Shown in pieces: positions 23,675-32,490 of a stretch of DNA of 64,000 nucleotides. This DNA comes from Flaviaestuariibacter flavus. GTDB taxonomy: Bacteria; Bacteroidota; Bacteroidia; Chitinophagales; Chitinophagaceae. A program made the position numbers and the translations under genes. Below the pieces are notes generated by a model. It was not told the DNA's origin, ran no database searches, and saw only the letters and a program-made list of their open reading frames with translations. The stretch lies in NCBI RefSeq assembly GCF_004337505.1, contig NZ_SJZI01000046.1:1-64000 (forward strand), read 5' to 3'. Within the stretch, counting starts at the first letter, position 1. Each line of letters opens with the position of its first letter.

Positions 23675-23902
23675 AAGCTGGCTCCAAAGCGCAGGTTTTA
23701 GTTCCTGATGCTGTGCATCAGGATGACAGGAGTCCGGGTTCTTGAAAGGCGGCCCGGGTTGTATTCCGAATCCGGGAGCTGCACCGCGGGCCGCCTGGTG
23801 TCATCCCTCGTTCCGCTTGTCATCCTGATCGCCCGCGATCAGGATCTATTTCCATGGTTGCTCCAGGAGTTATTTAAAGACAGCCTCTAAAACCTTTTCC
23901 AG
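23675..23902. other. Intergenic gap with imperfect inverted repeat
   Basis: CATCAGGATGACAGG near 23716 and TGTCATCCTGATCGC near 23818 are inverse to one another, and GGCGGCCCG/CGGGCCGCC pairs between them. A 60-codon frame here lacks protein-like features. No gene is called. Confidence 0.5.
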
Positions 23903-24607
23903 ATGTCAACCCCCGAAATAATCGTAACCGCTTTTTTGATGGGTGCCGCCGGCTCCCTCCACTGCCTCGGCATGTGCGGGCCCCTGGCCCTGTCGCTGCC
24001 GCTGCCGCAACAGGATATGGCGGGCCGTCTCAAGGGCGGGCTGCTGTACAACGCGGGCCGTATTACTACCTATACGGTGCTCGGGCTGGTGCTGGGATCA
24101 TTCGGCGAGGTGCTGCTGCGTTCCGAATGGCAGCGCGGCCTCTCCATCGGCATCGGGCTGTTGCTGCTGCTCTATCTCTTTGGCGGGCAAAAACGGCTGG
24201 AGGGCGCGGGCGCCACGGCGAAGCCATTCCTGAAGCTGCGGAGCGCGCTCGGCGGGCTCTTTCAGAAACATAATTATGCCTCGGTATTCAGCATCGGCCT
24301 GCTCAATGGCCTGCTTCCCTGCGGGACCGTGTACCTGGCGCTGCTCACATCTTTTATGACCGGCTCCGTTTTGAAAGGCGGGCTCTTCCTCGCCTTCTTC
24401 GGTATGGGCACCCTGCCCGCGATGCTGCTGATGGTATTCTGGGGCGCGGCCTTGGGGCCGATGGTACGCACCAGGCTGCGCCGGCTGGCGCCGGTGGCGC
24501 TGGGTTTGATGGGCCTGCTGCTGGTGCTCCGCGGCATGAACCTGGGCATTCCCTACCTGAGCCCGCGATTTGCGGAAGCCACCGCCGGGGGCGTTGGATG
24601 TCACTAA
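23903..24607 (+). CDS. TauE/SafE-family membrane protein linked to cbb3 locus
   Basis: 234 residues with about six membrane spans. The first span carries GSLHCLGMCGPLALS, a C-x3-C motif typical of the CcoS-linked subgroup (often called cytochrome biogenesis or urease-accessory-like), and a second LLNGLLPCGTVYLAL motif. This subgroup regularly follows ccoGH in Bacteroidota, and copper transport or handling for the oxidase is the likely job; sulphite export is not supported by context. Last gene of the cco locus. The C-terminus ends with a Gly-Val-Gly-Cys-His tail. Confidence 0.85.
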   Translation: MSTPEIIVTAFLMGAAGSLHCLGMCGPLALSLPLPQQDMAGRLKGGLLYNAGRITTYTVLGLVLGSFGEVLLRSEWQRGLSIGIGLLLLLYLFGGQKRLEGAGATAKPFLKLRSALGGLFQKHNYASVFSIGLLNGLLPCGTVYLALLTSFMTGSVLKGGLFLAFFGMGTLPAMLLMVFWGAALGPMVRTRLRRLAPVALGLMGLLLVLRGMNLGIPYLSPRFAEATAGGVGCH

Positions 24608-24659
24608 TCATCTGTTCGGCTACACCCCGGGGCCTGCAGCCCCCACTGCCCAGGCTGTG

Positions 24660-24755
24660 GGAGGGCATGGGACCTGTAGGACATTCGCAAAAACTGTAAG
24701 CGCAGAACAGGCATTGTGCCCTCTGCGAAATGCTGTGCGCCCTCTGCGGGAAATC
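24660..24755. repeat. Intact copy of a ~95-bp repeat interrupted elsewhere by the IS
   Basis: Contains in order GGGACCTGTAGGACATTC, AAACTGTAAGCGCAGAACA, CTCTGCGAAATGCTG and CCTCTGCGGGAAAT. A homologous copy lies at 25776-26748, split by the IS element. Confidence 0.7.
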
Positions 24756-24760
24756 AACCC

Positions 24761-25708
24761 CTATTGCCCGATATACCGCTCCAGGAACTGGCCCGTGTAT
24801 TGCTTCCACTCCGGTGCATAGCGGCGCAGGTAGTTCTCGTGTCCGGCACCCGGGAAGGTATGCAGCTCCTTGGGGCCGGCGAGTCTTCCGAAGATGGCCT
24901 CGGTCTCTTCGCGCGTTACCTTTTCGTCTTTGTCACCCCAGAGCAGTAGGGTGGGGGTGCGGATGTGCGCGGCATAGTCTTCGGGGTTGTGGGCAAAGGC
25001 GTTGAAGCCGTTCTCGGCGCCGCCCCAGAAGAGCAGCAGGTAAGCCATCGGGAAGGCGGGTACACCCTGCGTGCGGAAGCGATTCTTTACGGTTTGCGTC
25101 ATCGTGCCGAAAGGGCATTCCACGATGATGGCGGCGGCGCCCAGGCTGTCGGTGGCCAGCGCCCGCATGATGGCGGCCGCACCCATGGAGGTGCCGAAGA
25201 GCACGATAGGTCCGGGCTGCTGCCGGCGCATCCAGCGCGCGGCGTCCCGTACTTCTACGGCTTCGCTCCAGCCGATGGTGCACTGGTTGCCGGGCGAGCC
25301 GCCGGCACCGCGGAAGTCGAGCAGCAGGGTGCTGAAGCCCATGGCGCGGAAGGCGGCAGCCTTGTCGGTCATGCCGCCCTTGGAGCCGCCGTAGCCATGA
25401 CAGAGCAGCACCGACCCGCGCGGGCGGGCCACGGGTACCCACCAGGCTTCGAGTGCCGCGTCGCTAAGGATCTGCACGCGCTGGAAGGCCGTGTCGGGCA
25501 CCGCCATGTTGCGGGGGCGTGGATTGTGCGCGCCAAGAAAGAGCACACCCAGCTTTTGCGTAAAGCTCAGGCCCCGCTCGGGCGTTTTTGCAACAGCACC
25601 TTCCTGGAAGTGCGTGAAACGCCAGGCGTGCATCGCCGCAACGAGGTTGAGCAACACAAATAAAAGGAGCAGGGCAATACCGGTACGGCGAAGAAGGCGG
25701 CGGCGCAT
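24761..25708 (-). CDS. Alpha/beta hydrolase, membrane-anchored
   Basis: 315 residues with an N-terminal membrane segment (about 8-27). The hydrolase core has the oxyanion-type HGYGGSKG motif, the nucleophile elbow GTSMGA, catalytic Asp in LLWGDKDEKV and catalytic His in GAGHENY. It resembles the BAAT/acyl-thioesterase-like or lysophospholipase-like alpha/beta hydrolases of unknown substrate. Convergent with the TauE-like gene and flanked on both sides by copies of the same ~95-bp repeat. Confidence 0.87.
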   Translation of the reverse strand: MRRRLLRRTGIALLLLFVLLNLVAAMHAWRFTHFQEGAVAKTPERGLSFTQKLGVLFLGAHNPRPRNMAVPDTAFQRVQILSDAALEAWWVPVARPRGSVLLCHGYGGSKGGMTDKAAAFRAMGFSTLLLDFRGAGGSPGNQCTIGWSEAVEVRDAARWMRRQQPGPIVLFGTSMGAAAIMRALATDSLGAAAIIVECPFGTMTQTVKNRFRTQGVPAFPMAYLLLFWGGAENGFNAFAHNPEDYAAHIRTPTLLLWGDKDEKVTREETEAIFGRLAGPKELHTFPGAGHENYLRRYAPEWKQYTGQFLERYIGQ

Positions 25709-25775
25709 GGCTTAAAGATAAGCGCCCGGGCCTCCGCTGCCTGCAGCTCTCCCGTTGCCTTGTTCCGGGACACCG

Positions 25776-25808
25776 TGGGATCTCTAGGATATTCTCCAGA
25801 AACTGTAA
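25776..25808. repeat. Left part of repeat copy split by IS
   Basis: CGTGGGATCTCTAGGATATT then AGAAACTGTAA, aligning with 24668-24694; the match resumes after the IS at 26688-26748 (TAAGCGAAGAACA, CGCTGCGAAACGCT, CGCTGCGGAAAAT). Confidence 0.75.
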
Positions 25809-26687
25809 GAGGCTGTCTAAAAATAAGTCATTAGTTTTTTGAGGGTTATGTGGATGGCGCACATCACGAGCATAGCGCGGGACATGAGGATGGTTTTTTC
25901 ATAGTCTTTTGCGAGTCTTCGGTAGTTGATGATCCAGGCGAAGGTTCTTTCCACCACCCAGCGCACCGGAAGGGGCGAGAACCGGTGGGTGTGCCTGCGC
26001 GCAATCAGGATCCAGCGGATACGGCCTGAGGCGGTGAAGGGTGGGGTGCCCTCGTAGCCGCCGTCGGCGACAATAGTGCGCACCGAAGGACGGTCCTCCA
26101 CATCATCACGCAGCACACGGGCACCTGTTTTGTCATGAACAAAAGCCGAAGTAACGCCGGCAGCCATGACCGTTCCCTGCGTATCGACGGCGAGGTGGCG
26201 CTTGCGGCCCTTGACCTTTTTTCCGGCATCATAACCTACTTCATCGCCCGATCCGGCAACGGTTTTCACCGACTGGGCATCAATGAGCAGCATCGAAGGC
26301 TCGCCGCTTCTGCCTTGACGGCGCCGCAGCTGGATGCCCAGAATATGCAGGGCCTGGTCCAGCACTCCGTAGCGTGCCCACTTGTTCAAATAGTACCATA
26401 CCAGCCGGTAATCGCCATACTGCGGTGGAAGCGACCGCCATTTGCAGCCGTTTTGCAGCAGGTAGATAATACCGCTCAGGATCACCTGAAGGGAGCGCTT
26501 GCGCCGGCGTACCTTCGGCTCAAATATTGTAGCTACTTTATTCCAAAGGGCGTCAGGCACCTGATACAGAGTTTGCATTGTAACCAATGTTTGTTCACCT
26601 CTCTATCAGCAAGCAAGACGCCCTTTTCCTTTGGATCAGCTCAAACCAGACATACTGAAAACCAACTAACTAATTTTAGACAGCCTC
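25809..26687 (-). mobile_element. IS5-family insertion sequence, intact
   Basis: Terminal inverted repeats GAGGCTGTCTAAAA at the left and TTTTAGACAGCCTC at the right bound 879 bp. TAA occurs directly outside both ends (25806-25808 and 26688-26690), a 3-bp target duplication. One full transposase gene lies inside. A 3-bp duplication fits the IS1031-type branch of IS5. Confidence 0.92.
25817..26587 (-). CDS. IS5-family transposase
   Basis: 256 residues. The start YQVPDALWNKVATIFEP and GIIYLLQNGCKWRSLPPQYGDY are typical of the N-terminal IS5 domain; DDE residues are in LLIDAQSVKT, IVADGGYEG and WVVERTFAWI, followed by NYRRLAKDYE. Frame is intact from ATG to stop and fills the element, so it may be active. 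A second ATG three codons in is an alternative start. Confidence 0.95.
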   Translation of the reverse strand: MVTMQTLYQVPDALWNKVATIFEPKVRRRKRSLQVILSGIIYLLQNGCKWRSLPPQYGDYRLVWYYLNKWARYGVLDQALHILGIQLRRRQGRSGEPSMLLIDAQSVKTVAGSGDEVGYDAGKKVKGRKRHLAVDTQGTVMAAGVTSAFVHDKTGARVLRDDVEDRPSVRTIVADGGYEGTPPFTASGRIRWILIARRHTHRFSPLPVRWVVERTFAWIINYRRLAKDYEKTILMSRAMLVMCAIHITLKKLMTYF

Positions 26688-26752
26688 TAAGCGAAGAACA
26701 TACTCCGCGCACGCTGCGAAACGCTCCCTGCCCGCTGCGGAAAATAACCCTG

Positions 26753-27145
26753 CTACTCCTTCGTAAACAGCAGCTCCTTCCCGTGCTGGGTCAGCTTCAT
26801 GGTCTTCGCCTTCGCGTCGAACTCCAGGGTCACATCGGCCCCGTCGAAGCGGAAGGTTTTGTCGTCCAGGGCATCGAGCAGTATGCTGCCCTGGCCGGTG
26901 GCCTCCGCTTCGAGGGTGCCGTCTTTTACGCGGATGGTGATCTTGCGGTGGAAGTTGGGGCAGCTGTAGGTGCCGGCATAAGCCGCCAGCCGCGCGGTGT
27001 CGGACGCGGCCGCCAGCGGCGCAGATACGGCGGTAATGACGGAGTTACTCACCGGCACGGAACCGGGCTTCAGCCCTCCGGGCGACTGTGCAAAGAGAAC
27101 GGGCGAGAGGGCAAAAGCGAAGGCGGCAAGTAAAATTTTTTTCAT
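26753..27145 (-). CDS. Small secreted DUF3471-like protein
   Basis: 130 residues with a signal peptide (MKKILLAAFAFALSPVLFAQ). After a low-complexity linker, residues about 50-130 (LAAYAGTYSCPNFHRKITIRVKDGTLEAEATGQGSILLDALDDKTFRFDG) resemble the lipocalin-like DUF3471 domain usually found at the C-terminus of beta-lactamase-type esterases. Here it stands alone. Function unknown. Confidence 0.75.
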   Translation of the reverse strand: MKKILLAAFAFALSPVLFAQSPGGLKPGSVPVSNSVITAVSAPLAAASDTARLAAYAGTYSCPNFHRKITIRVKDGTLEAEATGQGSILLDALDDKTFRFDGADVTLEFDAKAKTMKLTQHGKELLFTKE

Positions 27146-27248
27146 GGTGGTTTTGGCGCCCCGGTTTAATGATCCGGGTAGCAGCCGGTCGTTAGACGCC
27201 GGGTGGAAGCAGTGGGTTACCGGTGAGTGGGTGTTTCCTGCGAAGGTT

Positions 27249-27290
27249 TTCTCGCAGAGCGCGCGAAACGCTCTGCGCCCTCTGCGAGAA
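27249..27290. repeat. Inverted repeat upstream of aldo/keto reductase
   Basis: TTCTCGCAGAG and CTCTGCGAGAA (perfect 11-bp arms) enclose GCGCGAAACGCTCTGCGC. It shares words with the repeats at 24660-24755 and 26688-26748. Confidence 0.65.
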
Positions 27291-27358
27291 GTCGCCCGAA
27301 CAGCACCACCTGAGCTTGCCGAAGACGCCCGTCCCTAACTTTCCGCAAACTTTTAACC

Positions 27359-28309
27359 ATGCAACTCCGCCCCCTCGGCCATACTTCTTTCCGCGTCGCG
27401 CCGCTGGCCCTTGGCACCAACGTCTTTGGCTGGACCGTCAGCGAATCCGAATCCTTTCCCATCCTCGACGCCTTCGTGGATGCGGGCCTGCAGCTCATTG
27501 ATACGGCCGATTCTTATTCCACCTGGGTGCCCGGCAACAAGGGCGGTGAGTCGGAGACCATCATCGGCCACTGGCTCGCGCAGGGCGGGCGTCGCCACAA
27601 GATCGTGCTCGCCACAAAGGTGGGCTCCGATATGGGCGAAGGCAAGCGCCTCGACAAAGCCTACGTGAAGCGCGCCTGCGAGGCTTCGCTGCGCCGCCTC
27701 CGCACCGACGTGATCGACCTTTACCAGGCCCACTTCGATGATGAAAGCCTGCCCGTCAGCGAGCCCCTTGAAGCCTTCGATGAATTGATCCGCGAGGGCA
27801 AGGTGAAGGCCATCGGCGCCTCCAACTTCAGCCCGGCGCGCCTGCGCGAGGCGATCGGTTATTCGAAGGCCAACGGCCTGCCGGTGTACAGCGTGCTGCA
27901 GCCCGAATACAACCTTTATGCGCGGGAGCGCTTCGAAACCGAGTACCTGCCCATCGTGCGGGAGCACGGGATGGGTGTGATCAACTACTATGCGCTGGCC
28001 TCCGGTTTTCTTTCGGGTAAATACCGCAAGCCCGAAGACGCGGCCAAGAGCCCGCGCGGTGGCGGTATCGTAGGCAAGTACCTCAACGACCGCGGCCTTC
28101 GCATCCTGGCGGCGCTCGACAGCGTGGCGGCGCGCTACGGATCCGATCCCGCCACCATAGCCCTCGCCTGGACGATGGCCCAGCCCGGCATCACGGCGCC
28201 CATCGCCAGTGCCACCGGCACGATGCAGCTGCAGGAGCTGCTGCGGTCCGTAGAACTACGGCTCGACGAGGCGGCGCTGCAGGAGCTGAAGGAGGCGAGC
28301 AACTATTAA
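27359..28309 (+). CDS. Aldo/keto reductase
   Basis: 316 residues, a (beta/alpha)8 NADPH-dependent oxidoreductase of the AKR superfamily. The catalytic tetrad is visible: Asp and Tyr in LIDTADSYSTW, Lys in VLATKVG, His in LYQAHFDD. The C-terminal NADP-binding part (IASATGTMQLQELL) is present. Substrate cannot be told; closest style is the general bacterial YajO/MocA-like group. Followed by a strong terminator. Confidence 0.92.
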   Translation: MQLRPLGHTSFRVAPLALGTNVFGWTVSESESFPILDAFVDAGLQLIDTADSYSTWVPGNKGGESETIIGHWLAQGGRRHKIVLATKVGSDMGEGKRLDKAYVKRACEASLRRLRTDVIDLYQAHFDDESLPVSEPLEAFDELIREGKVKAIGASNFSPARLREAIGYSKANGLPVYSVLQPEYNLYARERFETEYLPIVREHGMGVINYYALASGFLSGKYRKPEDAAKSPRGGGIVGKYLNDRGLRILAALDSVAARYGSDPATIALAWTMAQPGITAPIASATGTMQLQELLRSVELRLDEAALQELKEASNY

Positions 28310-28314
28310 AACAC

Positions 28315-28341
28315 AAAGCCGGGATCCAAGATCCCGGCTTT
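28315..28341. terminator. Terminator between aldo/keto reductase and T9SS gene
   Basis: AAAGCCGGGATC-CAA-GATCCCGGCTTT, a perfect 12-bp stem followed by T2. It can serve both convergent genes. Confidence 0.82.
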
Positions 28342-28362
28342 TGCATATAAGAGACATGCGAT

Positions 28363-31047
28363 TTATTGCTTCACCACTTTCGTGCTGAAGGTCTGTCCCC
28401 CGGCCTGGACACGCACCCAGTATGCCGCCCCCGGCAGGTGGCTGATGGGTAGCGCGACCAGGTTCAGGCCGCGACGCAACGATACACGGGCCTGTGTTAC
28501 AAGCGTGCCGTCCATCGCCCGTATTTCTACAGGAACCTTGTTGTAGGTCCGGTCGCTCTCCACGCGGAGCTGCAGCACATTGCCCGCCGGGTTGGGCGCG
28601 GCTACGATGGACAGGGTGCGCACTTCGAGGCCGGGCACCGCGGTCGTCACGGCTGTAAACACCGTGGTAAGCTCGTTGTTGGTGATCACCGGCGGGTTGT
28701 AGTCGAAATAGATAGCCGCCTTGTTGGCAATCACGTCGCCCGCCGCGATACCGGCGCGGGGCTTCACCGAAAAAGTAATATAGCCGTGGCTGGCCGGCTC
28801 GTTGTGCAAGGAGTCGGGGAGGTTGATATAGTCGAAGGCCCACTCCAGCTCGTTGCCATTGGTGACGGTGAGGCGGTAGGCGTGGCTGGCGGCCAGCATT
28901 TTGAGGCTCGACGGATCGATGCCGGCGCCGAGGGTGTCGCGTACCACCACGGTGGCCGCGGGGTAGTTGCCCGTATTCTGAAAACGGATCGTATAGGTCA
29001 GTGCCTCGCCACCCGCCGCCTGGGCCGTAGAAATACGGCCACCGTGTATTTCGCGCTTGTCGTTGGGATCGTAGGCGCCCAGCACGCGCTGCACCACGGT
29101 CATCGAGTCGTTGGCCAGTTCCATCTGCGCGCGGGGCTGCACGATGCGGATGCTGCTGCGCACCGTGTCGCCGAAATTGAGTGCCGGCGGCGGGTTGAAC
29201 CGGATGATGATGCTGAAGGTGTCCGACTGTAGCGGCTGCAGGTTGAAGTAATTGAAGGTGATGGTGTCGGCAACATTGGTGGCCGGGGTGCGGGAGCTGC
29301 GCACGAAGGTGCTGCGGGCCGGCTTTACAAAGCGGAGCGACCCGGAGGAAGAGCCATTGTAAGTCAGGTTGGAGTAGGTTACCAGGTAGGTTGCCTCAAA
29401 GCCGGGCCGGGCAAGGGAGAGCGGTGTGAGGGTGGTCGACACATCGAACTTATCCCATTCGGGGGCGGCCGCGAAGTGCAGCGTATCGGAGAAGCTAAAG
29501 CCCGGGCGGTTGACCACGTGGTTTCCTCCTGCATCGAGGTTAGCCTCGAGCGAGAGTTCGTAGCGGCCGGTATCCGTATTGATGGTGTAATAGCCTTTGG
29601 CGTCGGTGTAGCCGAAGGTGGCGATGCCGTTTGCCTTGCGGGCCACCACTTTCTGGTAAGGCAGGTATTCGTCGCCAGGGTCGCGCGATCCGTTGCCGTT
29701 CAGGTCGAGAAACACCGATCCGGTAACGCGGTTGGTGGCGCCGAAGCATCCGTAGAGGATCGAGATATTGTAGATGGATATGTTGGTGAGCTGCGACTGG
29801 TGTTCATAGCCCCAGTAATAGGTGCGGTCGCCGCTGGTGCGGAGCAGGCGGTAGTCGCGCATATCGCTGAAGTTGCCGCCGCCGCCGAGGAAGGAGACGG
29901 TCAGCGGCCGGCTGCCCAACTCGGTACCATTGGCATAGCTCAGGCGAACCAGGGTCGGTGTGTCGATGATTGAGTTGGAACCTGCCCGGTATGCATAAAA
30001 GCTGCTTCCATCGCCTGCGTCGGCAAATGAATAAAGCGCCCCGCCGCGGTGGTTTTCGCGAACCCACAGCAGGTTGCCCAGGGTATCGATCTTAAAGACC
30101 CGTGGCGCCGGGGGGGTGGAAGCAAAGCCCGTACAGGATGAAGAGGCGAACAGGAAGCTATTGGCGTTCTGGCGGAGCGGCCGGTAAGTGGAAAGCAAAT
30201 GCCCCGATGTTTGCGTGTAGGCACTAAGGGGTTGGGTCCAGATCGTTCCCATCGTATCGTTGATCATCGAGATCGAGGGGCCTAGGGGCGTCTGGCAATT
30301 ATAGGGGTCGCCCAGCGCGAGAAAGAAGTATTTGCCGGGGGTAGCGGGTTCCACCACAAAAGCCGGACGGCCGTAGGTGGTGGATACCGGGATACATTTT
30401 TCAAGCAGGACGTTGAAGTTGTTATCCAGTTTCAGGAACTTATAGCTGGATGGATTGTTGGGATCGCACTGGCCTGCGGTGCTGCCGGATTGCGCATAGT
30501 AATTGAATTGCGCTGTCATCAGGTAGCCACTGCCGTCACTGAGTGGTGCAAGGCTCATGGGGGAATCTCCCACGCCGTCGGATAGCAAAGATTTTTGTGA
30601 CAACAGTTGTCCCTGTGCGTTGAATTTGCCGATCCAGATATTGCCGGTGTTGCCGGTATTGCCTGCCACGTCGCCGTCGGTGGAATTGCTGGAGACGGCA
30701 AACAGGAAATTGCCGTCATTGGCGCGCTGCAGCAACACAATGCCGCTTTCTACGAGCGAGCCGCCGAAGCTGCGTTTCCAAACTACCTGCCCCATCGAGT
30801 CCACCCGGGTCAGCACAACGTCTTGCTGCCGGCCGGCAATAGGGTTATTGGGCTGGCGAATTTCCGATAAGCCGAAGATGTAGCCGCCATCGGGGAGCGC
30901 CAACGGGGGAACCGATAGCTCGGTGTTTCCATAGACGATGCCCATGTCGGCATAGTGTCGTTCCCAGCGAACCTGGGGTACCTGTGCCCTTGTGGTCCAC
31001 GTACCGCATAGGAACAAGATGAGCAGCAGCAATTGGTTTGGCTTCAT
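28363..31047 (-). CDS. Large secreted cell-surface protein with T9SS sorting domain
   Basis: 894 residues. Signal peptide (MKPNQLLLLILFLCGTWTTRAQ), then a long beta-propeller-like region with Kelch/PQQ-like phrases (VDSMGQVVWKRSFGG, IDTLGNLLWVREN), an SdrD-B-like domain with Ca-site style DLNGNGSRDPGDEYLP (about 440-520), DUF11-like Ig repeats (FQNTGNYPAATVVVRDTLG, KAAIYFDYNPPVITN), and a C-terminal T9SS type A sorting domain (NPAGN then GAAYWVRVQAGGQTFSTKVVKQ). Exported across the outer membrane and probably anchored to the surface. Ligand unknown. It is divergent from the gene at 31227. Confidence 0.9.
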   Translation of the reverse strand: MKPNQLLLLILFLCGTWTTRAQVPQVRWERHYADMGIVYGNTELSVPPLALPDGGYIFGLSEIRQPNNPIAGRQQDVVLTRVDSMGQVVWKRSFGGSLVESGIVLLQRANDGNFLFAVSSNSTDGDVAGNTGNTGNIWIGKFNAQGQLLSQKSLLSDGVGDSPMSLAPLSDGSGYLMTAQFNYYAQSGSTAGQCDPNNPSSYKFLKLDNNFNVLLEKCIPVSTTYGRPAFVVEPATPGKYFFLALGDPYNCQTPLGPSISMINDTMGTIWTQPLSAYTQTSGHLLSTYRPLRQNANSFLFASSSCTGFASTPPAPRVFKIDTLGNLLWVRENHRGGALYSFADAGDGSSFYAYRAGSNSIIDTPTLVRLSYANGTELGSRPLTVSFLGGGGNFSDMRDYRLLRTSGDRTYYWGYEHQSQLTNISIYNISILYGCFGATNRVTGSVFLDLNGNGSRDPGDEYLPYQKVVARKANGIATFGYTDAKGYYTINTDTGRYELSLEANLDAGGNHVVNRPGFSFSDTLHFAAAPEWDKFDVSTTLTPLSLARPGFEATYLVTYSNLTYNGSSSGSLRFVKPARSTFVRSSRTPATNVADTITFNYFNLQPLQSDTFSIIIRFNPPPALNFGDTVRSSIRIVQPRAQMELANDSMTVVQRVLGAYDPNDKREIHGGRISTAQAAGGEALTYTIRFQNTGNYPAATVVVRDTLGAGIDPSSLKMLAASHAYRLTVTNGNELEWAFDYINLPDSLHNEPASHGYITFSVKPRAGIAAGDVIANKAAIYFDYNPPVITNNELTTVFTAVTTAVPGLEVRTLSIVAAPNPAGNVLQLRVESDRTYNKVPVEIRAMDGTLVTQARVSLRRGLNLVALPISHLPGAAYWVRVQAGGQTFSTKVVKQ

Positions 31048-31226
31048 AAAGCGGTTTGGTTAGTTAGGCAGACAGCAGGCAGCAGGGTTCTGCTGCCCGG
31101 CCGTCTAAATATACGGAGGCTGGCAAAATTCTGCTTTGCGGCGGCTCATCCCATAAATCCGGCCGCTCCCCACATTTTGCCCCGATGTGCTTCGCGCTTT
31201 GCGCCTTTCGCACGAACTTCATCACC

Positions 31227-32327
31227 ATGAAAGCGAATCAACTTCTTTTCGCCGTCCTGATGGCCTTCCAGGGCCTCGCCTGCGGCGCCCAGGGCAGCCG
31301 CACCTCCATCAGCAACCATAACGGAGAAACGCAGATCATCATCGAAAACAACAAGGAAGACCTTGACCTTACCTATAAGGGCGAGCTCGTGTTCAACGAG
31401 GCCGAGACGGCGATCGAGCGGCTTACGCCGGGCTCGCGCCTGCGCTTCCGCAACGGCGACAACAAGCTCGAAGTATCGGCCGACGCTTCGGGCGCCCTGC
31501 AATACCGCTGCAACGGCGGCACGGCCAGCGCGCAGCTGTCGGCCGGATGCGCGCCCCTGATGAAGCAGCTCGTCGACCTCGTGATCCGCAGCGGCGCAGG
31601 CGCCAAAGAGCGCGCCGCCCGCATCTATGCAAAAGGAGGCTTCAACACCCTGATGAAAGAAGTGGACCGCCTGCCCGGCGATTACGTCCGCAGCCTGTAC
31701 CTCAAGGCAGCCATGGAGCAGCCCGCGCTTACGCCCGACAACTGGTCGTCACTGGCGGGCCGTATCCGCACCATCGAATCCGATTATGAAAAAGGCGTGC
31801 TCCTGAAGAAGCTGCTGGAAAGCCCCGCCGCCGCCGCCACCGCGCTGCCCGCTGTCTTCGACGCAGCTTCTACGATGGGCTCCGACTACGAGAAGGCCAA
31901 TGTGCTGCAGGCCGCCTTCCGCCAGAAGGTCGACGCTTCCTGGTATCCCAAAGTGATGACGGTGGCCACCTCCATCAAGTCGGACTATGAGAAGGCGCGC
32001 GTGCTGAAGGCCGCCGCTGTCAGCCCCGGCATCGCTCCCGACGCCCTGCTGCCCGTAGCCGCCACCATCGGCTCCGATTATGAAAAGGCCGGCGTGCTCA
32101 AAATGCTGGCCGATAAAGCCGGAAATAACGAAGCCTTCTGGCTTTCGCTGCTCAACACCGCTCGCGGTATTCAATCCGATTACGAAAAAGCCGGTGTGCT
32201 GATCCAGGCGGCGAAGCGCATGCCGCGCACCCAGAAAGTGGTGGCCGAATACCGCAAGACAGCCGCCACCATTCAGTCGGAGTACGAGCTTGGACGCGCT
32301 ACCAAGGCGATCGGCACGGAAGCGTGA
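31227..32327 (+). CDS. Secreted SDYEK-repeat protein related to M56-peptidase C-termini
   Basis: 366 residues. Signal or lipoprotein segment (residues 1-19, ending GLAC). Residues about 24-100 form a beta-rich domain (GETQIIIENNKEDLDLTYKG, TPGSRLRF, LEVSAD). From residue 151 a repeat of 31-34 residues occurs seven times, marked by GDYVRS at 151, SDYEK at 185, 219, 252, 283 and 317, and SEYEL at 351; the pattern SDYEKaxVLxxaa suggests paired helices. From memory this arrangement resembles the C-terminal part of some BlaR1/M56 peptidases, but no peptidase is present. Function unknown. Confidence 0.82.
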   Translation: MKANQLLFAVLMAFQGLACGAQGSRTSISNHNGETQIIIENNKEDLDLTYKGELVFNEAETAIERLTPGSRLRFRNGDNKLEVSADASGALQYRCNGGTASAQLSAGCAPLMKQLVDLVIRSGAGAKERAARIYAKGGFNTLMKEVDRLPGDYVRSLYLKAAMEQPALTPDNWSSLAGRIRTIESDYEKGVLLKKLLESPAAAATALPAVFDAASTMGSDYEKANVLQAAFRQKVDASWYPKVMTVATSIKSDYEKARVLKAAAVSPGIAPDALLPVAATIGSDYEKAGVLKMLADKAGNNEAFWLSLLNTARGIQSDYEKAGVLIQAAKRMPRTQKVVAEYRKTAATIQSEYELGRATKAIGTEA

Positions 32328-32333
32328 GGAAAA

Positions 32334-32490
32334 ATGAATATCGAATAACGAATAAGGAATATCGAATATCGAAGTGGCAAAGCCCGGGTGATTGTGCCCG
32401 GGCTTTGCTTGTTCGATACTTAATGTTCAATGCGCAATGTTCAATTGGGTTAGTACTTGTGCCTTGAAAATTGATCGTTGATTATTGAAT
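32334..32490. repeat. Three heptamer arrays and a hairpin after the SDYEK gene
   Basis: 32334-32373 has TGAATAT, CGAATAA, CGAATAA, GGAATAT, CGAATAT. 32377-32408 is a hairpin GCAAAGCCCGGG/CCCGGGCTTTGC that may terminate transcription. 32422-32449 has AATGTTC, AATGCGC, AATGTTC, AATTGGG. 32462-32490 has TTGAAAA, TTGATCG, TTGATTA, TTGAATA. Confidence 0.78.

Noticed and set aside
23708-23890. 60-codon frame between ccoH and the TauE-like gene
   Set aside because: Runs through an inverted repeat and lacks any recognisable features.
23903-24607. Sulphite exporter
   Set aside because: The family name is broad; the cysteine motif and cbb3 neighbourhood favour a role in oxidase biogenesis or copper handling.
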